A stretch of DNA of 64,000 nucleotides from Porphyrobacter sp. (GTDB lineage Bacteria > Pseudomonadota > Alphaproteobacteria > Sphingomonadales > Sphingomonadaceae). The DNA lies in NCBI GenBank assembly GCA_016125555.1, contig WGLN01000007.1, forward strand, positions 1 to 64,000. Direction: 5' to 3'. Positions 57,943 to 64,000 of this stretch are shown in pieces (the stretch's first letter is position 1; every line of letters starts with the position of its first letter). Position numbers and translations under genes: made by a program. The notes beneath the pieces were generated by a model that saw only the letters and a list, made by a program, of their open reading frames with translations, was not told the DNA's origin and searched no databases.

Positions 57943-58737
57943 TCATTCGGTCACGAACTGCTCGGCGACGATCCGCTCCTCAAGGCTCTGGCCCGGGTCG
58001 AACAGCAGCGTGAGCACGGTGTCCTGCGCGATCGCGAGGCGCACCTCGGCGATGTCGCGCAGCTCCTTCTGGTCGGCGACCGCGGCGACCGGGCGCTTGG
58101 CCGGGTCGAGCACCTTGAGCACGATCTTCATCCGGTCGGGCAGGATCGCCCCGCGCCAGCGCCGCGGGCGGAACGGGCTGATCGGGGTGAGCGCGAGCAT
58201 CCTGCTGTCGAGCGGCAGGATCGGACCGTTGGCGGAGAGGTTGTAGGCGGTCGAGCCCGCCGGGGTCGCCACCAGCACGCCGTCGCAGACCAGTTCGGCG
58301 ATCCGCACGCGGTCGCCCACGGTGACCTCGATCTTGGCGGTCTGGCGGGTTTCGCGCAGCAGCGACAGCTCGTTGATCGCGCAGAACTCGTGCGCCTCGC
58401 CATCCTGGGTGATCGCCTCGACCCGCAAGGGCGCGATGGTCCAGCGCCGCGCCTTGGCGACGCGCGCGGCGATCGCGGCGCGGCGGTCGTAGCGGTTCAT
58501 CAGGAAGCCGACCGTGCCGAGGTTCATTCCGTAGGCGGGGATCACGCGCCCTGCGTCGATCATCGCGTGGAGCGTCTGCAGCATGAAGCCGTCGCCGCCG
58601 AGCACCACCGCCGCGTCGGCCTCCTCGACCGGGACCCAATCGCCCTGCGCGGACAGCACGGCGAGGGCCTCCTGCGCGCGCGGGGTGTCCGATGCGAGCA
58701 GCGCAAGCCGCTGGAAAGGTGTGCCGTTGCTCGCCAA
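57943..58737 (-). CDS. nadK: NAD kinase
   Basis: NadK phosphorylates NAD to NADP. I chose the TTG at 58737, which follows GGGGAGG at proper distance and gives 264 residues; a GTG at 58770 would add 11. The GGDGF motif is in AAVVLGGDGFMLQTLH. The NE..., LRETRQTAKIEV and DGVLVATPAGSTAYNLSANG blocks, and the ALTPISPFRPRRWRG segment, are typical. It converges with no close gene; about 190 bases of unremarkable sequence separate it from tRNA-Asn. Confidence 0.92.
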   Translation of the reverse strand: MASNGTPFQRLALLASDTPRAQEALAVLSAQGDWVPVEEADAAVVLGGDGFMLQTLHAMIDAGRVIPAYGMNLGTVGFLMNRYDRRAAIAARVAKARRWTIAPLRVEAITQDGEAHEFCAINELSLLRETRQTAKIEVTVGDRVRIAELVCDGVLVATPAGSTAYNLSANGPILPLDSRMLALTPISPFRPRRWRGAILPDRMKIVLKVLDPAKRPVAAVADQKELRDIAEVRLAIAQDTVLTLLFDPGQSLEERIVAEQFVTE

Positions 58738-58885
58738 ATCTGCCTCCCCCGTGTGCCTGCGCCGGGGCACTTATCCCCGGCGCGGCGCTAGCGGATCGCC
58801 CTGATGTGCCATATCGGCGCGGATTGCAATTGAAGCAAGGCAGCGGCGAATTCGCGCGTTAAGGATGCGGGCGGAAAGGGGAGCG

Positions 58886-59716
58886 ATGCAAGACAGGCGG
58901 TCATCATTGCGCACCACGGGGCGCGGCAGCCTTCCGGGAGTCCGCCCGGGCGTGCTCGAGGGCGACCTGCTGCGGGCGCTCGACCGGTGCGAGATCGAGG
59001 TGCTGTTCCAGCCGCAATTCTCCTGCGCCACCGGTGCGGTGACCGGGGCCGAGGCGCTGGCACGCTGGCGGCACCCGAGCCTCGGCGAAATCGGTGCGCG
59101 CGACCTGTTCGCGATTGCCGAGCGTGCCGCGCTGGTCGCGCCGCTTTCGCGCCACGTGGTCGCCCGCGCACTCGAGGATGCCGCGACCTGGCCCGATAAT
59201 CTGACCCTGTCATTGAACATCACCCCAGAGGAACTGGGCGACCCGCGTTTCGCCGCCGATTTCGCGGCGCTGATCGGGCGCTCTCAGGTCGCGCCGCGGC
59301 GGCTGATGCTGGAGATCACCGAGGACCTGCTGCTGCGCAACCTGCCGCAGGCGGCCTCGGCACTGAAAGCGCTGCGCGGGCTCGGCTTTCGCACTGCGCT
59401 CGACGACTTTGGCGCGGGGTTCTGCAATTTCCGCTACCTGCGCGAGCTGCCGCTCGATGCGCTCAAGCTCGACAAGGCGATGGTCGAGGGGGTGCCGGGC
59501 GACCCGACAGGAACCGCGGTGCTGCGCGCCATCCTGCAACTCGGCAAGGCGCTCGGCCTTGCGGTCTATGCCGAGGGCATCGAGACCGAGATTCAGCGCG
59601 CCGCGATCACCGCGGAGGGCTGCGACTACTGGCAGGGCTTCCTGCGCGCCGAGCCGATGCGAAGCGAAAGCGTGCTCGCGCTTGCCCGCACCGCGCGGGG
59701 GATGGGCCACGGCTGA
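58886..59716 (+). CDS. EAL-domain cyclic-di-GMP phosphodiesterase
   Basis: A 276-residue protein from ATG 58886 (AAGGGGAG just upstream) made of little more than an EAL domain. Catalytic positions appear intact: EALARWRHP, the Asn in SLNITPEEL, LEITED, LDDFGAGF, KLDKAMVEG, YAEGIETEIQ and YWQGFLRAEP. It is therefore likely an active c-di-GMP phosphodiesterase. It has no membrane or sensory domain, only a basic N-terminal tail of about 35 residues. It is divergent from nadK. Confidence 0.9.
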   Translation: MQDRRSSLRTTGRGSLPGVRPGVLEGDLLRALDRCEIEVLFQPQFSCATGAVTGAEALARWRHPSLGEIGARDLFAIAERAALVAPLSRHVVARALEDAATWPDNLTLSLNITPEELGDPRFAADFAALIGRSQVAPRRLMLEITEDLLLRNLPQAASALKALRGLGFRTALDDFGAGFCNFRYLRELPLDALKLDKAMVEGVPGDPTGTAVLRAILQLGKALGLAVYAEGIETEIQRAAITAEGCDYWQGFLRAEPMRSESVLALARTARGMGHG

Positions 59717-59719
59717 TCG

Positions 59720-60823
59720 CTAGTCGGGCGTGCGATAATCGTCGAGCGCGTCGATATCCTCGCGATCGGTGAGCAGCAGCGCAGCCGGCTTGAACCGTTC
59801 GAAATGCGCCATGACAACGGTCACCAGCACCGTCAGCGGCACGGCCAGCAGCGCGCCCACGAAGCCCCACAGCAGCGTCCAGAACACCAGCGCCACCAGC
59901 ACCACCAGCGGCGAAATCGCGAGGCGCCGGCCCATCAGCTTGGGATCGACGAAATTGCCGATGGTCTGCTCGATCACCAACAGGCCCGCGCCGATGATCA
60001 GCGCAGTGCCGATGTCGCGCGTGACGAAGACGTAGATCGTCGGCAGCGTGCCCGAGATGATCGAGCCGACATTGGGAATGAAGTTGAGCAGCACCGTCAG
60101 CAGCCCCCACAGCACCGCGTATTCCACGCCGAACAGCAGCAGGAAGCCGACATAGAGCGCCCCGCTGATGACCCCGAGCAGCAGCCGGGTGGTGAAGTAG
60201 GCGCGGAACTTCGAACCCACGGAGCGCGCGATCACGTGCCATCGGGTGTCGCCGTCGCCCTTGACCAGCGAGCGGACCTTGGCGTTCCAGTTGCCGGCCT
60301 CGGTCAGCATCAGCAGCATCAGGAACAGGATCAGGATGATGGTGCCGGCGGTCGTCGCGGTGATGTTGAGCACGGTGAGCGCGCTCGAGGCGATGTCTCC
60401 GCCCGTCGCCAGCGCCTGGTGATTGGGATCGGGGCCGTCGGCGATGATGTCGGGCATGTCGAAGGGGAGATGGTCAAGCCGTTCGCGCAGCAGCGGGCCG
60501 ACTTCGAGCGCGAGGCTGTAGACCCTGCGGCCCGCATAGCCGATCCCGGCGAAGAAGATCGCGAGGATGCCCACCACGCTCAGCACGCCGGCGAGTGCGC
60601 CGAGCCAGCCGAGCCGGCGCGGCATGCGGTCGCGGATGCTCACGACCAGCGGCCAGACGCCGAGCGCGAGCAGCAGCGCGGTGGTGATCGGCATGAGCAC
60701 CGTGTAGGTTTCGCGCAGCAGCCAGATCAGCGCTGCCGCGGCGATCACGTAGAGCAGGCGGTTGCGCAAGCGATCGGCTGCGGCGTCGGGCGAAGTGGTG
60801 GAGCGGTCGGTGTCTCTTGCCAT
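59720..60823 (-). CDS. AI-2E family transporter (PerM-like permease)
   Basis: A 367-residue membrane protein from ATG 60823, with GGGCGGGG before it. It has about eight hydrophobic segments, for example LLYVIAAAALIWLL, ITTALLLALGVWPLVV, LAGVLSVVGILAIFFAGIGY and IILILFLMLLML, and several in the second half. The family signature is LNFIPNVGSIISGTLPTIY and VDPKLMGRRLAISPLVVLVAL. Members export varied small molecules or ions; the AI-2 name should not be taken literally. It converges on the EAL gene with 3 bases between the stops. Confidence 0.9.
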   Translation of the reverse strand: MARDTDRSTTSPDAAADRLRNRLLYVIAAAALIWLLRETYTVLMPITTALLLALGVWPLVVSIRDRMPRRLGWLGALAGVLSVVGILAIFFAGIGYAGRRVYSLALEVGPLLRERLDHLPFDMPDIIADGPDPNHQALATGGDIASSALTVLNITATTAGTIILILFLMLLMLTEAGNWNAKVRSLVKGDGDTRWHVIARSVGSKFRAYFTTRLLLGVISGALYVGFLLLFGVEYAVLWGLLTVLLNFIPNVGSIISGTLPTIYVFVTRDIGTALIIGAGLLVIEQTIGNFVDPKLMGRRLAISPLVVLVALVFWTLLWGFVGALLAVPLTVLVTVVMAHFERFKPAALLLTDREDIDALDDYRTPD

Positions 60824-60894
60824 GCGCCCCGCCCAACCGGATCGCGGCGCCGCTTGTTCCACGATTTGTCGGTCCGCGGCGTCTTCCGGCCTGT

Positions 60895-63800
60895 TCAGGC
60901 GGCCTTTTTCGCCTTGGCGGCTTTCCTGACGATCCCCGAGAGCCCCTTGGTGAGCTGGAACAGGCCGTTGAGGCGGCTTTGCGGATCGCCCCAGGCGCGG
61001 TTGATCACCAGCTTCATGTCGGGGCGCAGGCGGGCGGTGTCCTTGCCGCCTGCGTTCAATCGCTCGACATAGGCGATGAGCCCCGCCGGATCGGGGAAGT
61101 CGTCATTGTGGAAGGTCACCAGCGTCCCGCGCGCGCCGACATCGATCTTGGCGACGTGGGCGGCAATCGCCTGCTGCTTGATCTCGATCAGGCGGACGAG
61201 GTTCTTGGTCGGCTGGGGCAGGTCGCCGAAGCGGTCGATCATCTCGGCGGCGAGGCTTTCGATCTCGTGCTGCCCCTCGGCCTGGTTGAGGCGGCGATAG
61301 AGCGCCATGCGCACGGCGAGGTCGGGGACGTAATCCTCAGGGATCATGATCGGCGCATCGACGGTGATCTGCGGGCTCACCTTGTCGCGCGGCCGCTCGA
61401 GGCCCATCTCGCCCGCCTTGGCGGCAAGGATCGCCTCCTCCAGCATCGCCTGATAGAGCTCGAAGCCGACCTCGCGGATATGGCCCGACTGCTCGTCGCC
61501 GAGCAGGTTCCCCGCGCCGCGAATGTCGAGATCGTGGCTGGCGAGCTGGAAGCCTGCGCCGAGGCTGTCGAGATCGCCGAGCACCTTCAGCCGCTTCTGC
61601 GCGACTTCCGACAGGGCCACGTCCTTCTCGTGGGTGAGATAGGCATAGGCGCGCAGCTTGGCGCGGCCCACCCGCCCGCGCAGCTGGTAGAGCTGGGCGA
61701 GGCCGAACCGGTCGGCGCGGTGGATGATGATGGTGTTGGCGCTCGGGATGTCGAGCCCGCTCTCGACGATGGTGGTCGAGAGCAGCACGTCATACTTGCG
61801 GTCGTAGAAGGCGCCCATGCGCTCCTCGACCTCGCCCGGGCTCATCTGGCCGTGGGCGGAGACGACCTTCACTTCGGGCACGTGCTCGCGCAGCCATTCC
61901 TCGAGGTCCGCCATGTCGGAAATGCGCGGCACGACGATGAAGCTCTGCCCGCCGCGGTGATGTTCGCGCAGCAAGGCCTCGCGGATTACCATGTCGTCCC
62001 ATTCCATCACGTAGGTGCGCACCGCGAGGCGGTCCACCGGGGGCGTCTGGATGGTAGAGAGTTCGCGCAGGCCGCTCATCGCCATCTGCAGCGTGCGCGG
62101 GATCGGGGTGGCGGTGAGGGTGAGGACGTGGACGTCGGCGCGCAGCTGCTTGAGCTTCTCCTTGTGGGTGACGCCGAAACGCTGCTCTTCGTCGACGATG
62201 ACGAGGCCTAGGTCCTTGAACTTGGTGGACTTGGAAAGGATCGCATGGGTGCCGACCACCAGGTCGACCTGTCCGCTCTCCAGCCCCTCGCGCGTCTCGG
62301 CGGCTTCCTTCGCGGAGACGAGCCGCGAGAGGCGACCGACCTTGAGCGGGAAGCCCGCAAACCGCTCTGCGAAGTTCTGGTAGTGCTGGCGGGCGAGCAG
62401 GGTGGTGGGGGCGACGATCGCGACCTGTTGCCCCGCCATCGCCGCGACGAAGGCCGCGCGCAGCGCCACCTCGGTCTTGCCGAAGCCGACATCGCCGCAC
62501 ACCAGCCGGTCCATCGGCCGCCCGCTCTCGAGATCGCCGAGCACGTCGGCGATGGCGCGTTCCTGATCGTCGGTCTCCGACCACGGGAAGCGATCGACGA
62601 ACTGGTTGAGGCTCGCCTCTTCCGCCGCCAACACCGGCGCCTGCTTCAAGGCCCGCGCAGCGGCGACCTGCATCAGCTCGCCCGCGATCGCGGTGATGCG
62701 CTCCTTGAGCTTGGCGCGGCGGCGCTGCCATGCCTCGCCGCCGAGCTTGTCGAGCGGGACGGCCTGTTCCGAGGAACCGTAGCGGCTGAGAACGTCGATG
62801 TTCTCGACCGGGATGAACAGCTTGTCTCCGCCCGCATATTCGAGCGCGACGCAATCGTGCTGGCTCTTGCCGACGGGGATCGGTTCGAGCCCGAGATATT
62901 TGCCGATCCCGTGCTCGATATGCACCACCAGATCACCGCGCGAAAGCGCCTGAAGTTCGGCGAGGAAGGCATCGGAATCCTTGCGCTTTTTCTTGCGCCG
63001 CACCAGCCGGTCGCCGAGCACGTCGGCCTCGGTGAGGAGGTCGAGGCTGTCGCTCGCAAAGCCGTTCTCGAGCGGCAGGACCAGCACCGCGGTCTTGCCC
63101 TTGGCGGCGATCCCGAGCCCTTCCTGCCAGCTCGCCGCGAGCGCGGTGGGCGCGCCCGCCTCGTCGAGGATCGCCGCGATCCGCCGCGCGCTGCCGGTGG
63201 AATAGGCGGCGAACAGCGGCTTCTTCTTCGCCTTGGCGACGGCCTTCAAATGCGCGGCGGCGGCCTCGTAGACGTTCTCGCCGCGCCCGCGTTCCGGCGC
63301 GAAGTCACGGCCCGAGCGGAAGCCGAAATCGACCGTGCCCGCAGCATCGTCCGCCGCAAAGCCGGTGGCGCGGTGGGCGGGCGCGGCGGCGAGCGCGGCG
63401 TCGAATTCCGCGCGGGTGAGGTAAAGCGCATCGGGTGCGAGCGGTCGGTAACTGCCCGCACGCTCGCCCGCGATCCGTCCGCGCTGCGCGTGGTAATCGG
63501 AAATGTCCGAGAGGCGTTCCTCCGCCGCCCCGAGCGCGCCCTGGTCGATCACCACCAGATCCTGCGGAGCGAGGTGATCGAACAGGGTCGCGAGCTTCTC
63601 CTCGAACAGCGGCAGCCAGTGCTCCATGCCGGCGAGCCGCCGCCCTTCGGACACCGCCTCGTAGAGCGGGTCCTGCGTGGCGTTCGCGCCGAACAGCTCG
63701 CGGTAGCGGGTGCGGAACCGCTTGATCGTCTCCTCGTCGACCAGCGCCTCGGAGGCCGGGAGCAGGAGGTGGCTGTCGATCCGCTCCACCGTCAGCTGGG

Positions 63801-64000
63801 TGGCGGGATCGAAGAGGCGCAAGGATTCGAGCTCGTCGCCGAAGAAATCGAGCCGAAGGCCGCTCTCGAGCGAGGAGGGGAAGATGTCGACGATCGACCC
63901 GCGCACCGCGAACTCGCCGTGGTCGATCACCGTGTCGGTGCGGCTGTAGCCCTGCCGGGTCAGCAGCGCGGCGAGGCTTTCGTGCCCGATCCGCGTGCCG
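60895..64000 (-). CDS. mfd: transcription-repair coupling factor Mfd, N-terminus beyond the window
   Basis: Mfd removes stalled RNA polymerase at DNA lesions and recruits UvrA. About 1034 C-terminal residues are present; the reading frame runs off the right edge. A GTG at 63930 is internal, not the start. The RNA-polymerase-interacting region is near GDLVVHIEHGIGKYLGLEPI. The RecG-type helicase has GDVGFGKTEVALRAAF, APTTLLARQHYQNFAERF, VIVDEEQRFGVTHKEKLK and QLRGRVGRAKLRAYAYLT. The C-terminal TRCF domain (RMALYRRLNQAEGQHE) follows. The gene is minus strand and lies 72 bases before the AI-2E family gene. Confidence 0.96.
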   Translation of the reverse strand, partial: GTRIGHESLAALLTRQGYSRTDTVIDHGEFAVRGSIVDIFPSSLESGLRLDFFGDELESLRLFDPATQLTVERIDSHLLLPASEALVDEETIKRFRTRYRELFGANATQDPLYEAVSEGRRLAGMEHWLPLFEEKLATLFDHLAPQDLVVIDQGALGAAEERLSDISDYHAQRGRIAGERAGSYRPLAPDALYLTRAEFDAALAAAPAHRATGFAADDAAGTVDFGFRSGRDFAPERGRGENVYEAAAAHLKAVAKAKKKPLFAAYSTGSARRIAAILDEAGAPTALAASWQEGLGIAAKGKTAVLVLPLENGFASDSLDLLTEADVLGDRLVRRKKKRKDSDAFLAELQALSRGDLVVHIEHGIGKYLGLEPIPVGKSQHDCVALEYAGGDKLFIPVENIDVLSRYGSSEQAVPLDKLGGEAWQRRRAKLKERITAIAGELMQVAAARALKQAPVLAAEEASLNQFVDRFPWSETDDQERAIADVLGDLESGRPMDRLVCGDVGFGKTEVALRAAFVAAMAGQQVAIVAPTTLLARQHYQNFAERFAGFPLKVGRLSRLVSAKEAAETREGLESGQVDLVVGTHAILSKSTKFKDLGLVIVDEEQRFGVTHKEKLKQLRADVHVLTLTATPIPRTLQMAMSGLRELSTIQTPPVDRLAVRTYVMEWDDMVIREALLREHHRGGQSFIVVPRISDMADLEEWLREHVPEVKVVSAHGQMSPGEVEERMGAFYDRKYDVLLSTTIVESGLDIPSANTIIIHRADRFGLAQLYQLRGRVGRAKLRAYAYLTHEKDVALSEVAQKRLKVLGDLDSLGAGFQLASHDLDIRGAGNLLGDEQSGHIREVGFELYQAMLEEAILAAKAGEMGLERPRDKVSPQITVDAPIMIPEDYVPDLAVRMALYRRLNQAEGQHEIESLAAEMIDRFGDLPQPTKNLVRLIEIKQQAIAAHVAKIDVGARGTLVTFHNDDFPDPAGLIAYVERLNAGGKDTARLRPDMKLVINRAWGDPQSRLNGLFQLTKGLSGIVRKAAKAKKAA

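Overview
The window looks like chromosomal DNA from a high-GC alphaproteobacterium, most likely a sphingomonad (Sphingomonadales, perhaps Erythrobacteraceae). The evidence is the G+C-rich third positions, alphaproteobacterial gene orders (lepB-rnc-era; aroB-aroK next to xerD-accA; divL-tsaE-amgK-murU-addB-addA-trxA), a DivL-type pseudo-histidine kinase with tyrosine in the H-box, a large TonB-dependent receptor and Flp pilins. The taxon is inferred from gene content, not from a marker search. Nearly every gene is ordinary core metabolism or information processing. No IS element, prophage or CRISPR array was seen.

Layout. 1-760: AT-richer DNA with an unrecognised, possibly frameshifted gene. 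768-3329 (minus): lepB-rnc-era, with a perfect parS-like 16-mer between rnc and era. 3379-9966 (plus): pgi, a DEAD-box helicase, glutathione reductase and two SDR enzymes. 10091-21523 (plus): a propionyl-CoA to succinyl-CoA block (pccB, mce, a PaaG-like crotonase, methylmalonyl-CoA mutase, pccA). It is interleaved with bioB, which makes the biotin PccA needs, a DUF4160/DUF2442 pair, an AT-richer 91-codon gene coupled on both sides, an esterase and a DUF3445 protein. 21791-24997: small genes and aroK-aroB (minus). 25036-30577: two conserved-looking unknowns, xerD, accA and a lipoprotein M48 protease with a C-terminal LysM-like tail. 30663-31144: two Flp pilin genes. 31227-34518: mutT, tRNA-Arg with a duplicated 3' end, a small zincin, folE and a cytochrome c'/cytochrome b pair. 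34578-36659: peroxiredoxin and ahcY, divergent around an AT-rich inverted repeat. 36761-48234: divL, tsaE, amgK, murU, addB, addA and trxA, most of them overlapping by a few bases. 48238-53500: suhB-like, argJ, a small exported protein and secA. 53501-54477: the longest gene-poor stretch. It holds a 49-codon gene whose product matches the lasso-peptide leader rule, with its own candidate promoter. 54478-57519: TonB-dependent receptor. 57674-64000: tRNA-Asn, NAD kinase, an EAL-domain phosphodiesterase, an AI-2E family permease and the 5'-truncated mfd.

The most interesting item is the 53814-53963 lasso-like precursor. It has no maturation enzymes in view and lies immediately upstream of a TonB-dependent receptor. 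Other points of interest are the parS-like site, the tRNA-Arg 3'-end plus terminator duplication, the candidate ahcY operator, the foreign-looking small gene inside the propionate operon, and the low-GC left edge.
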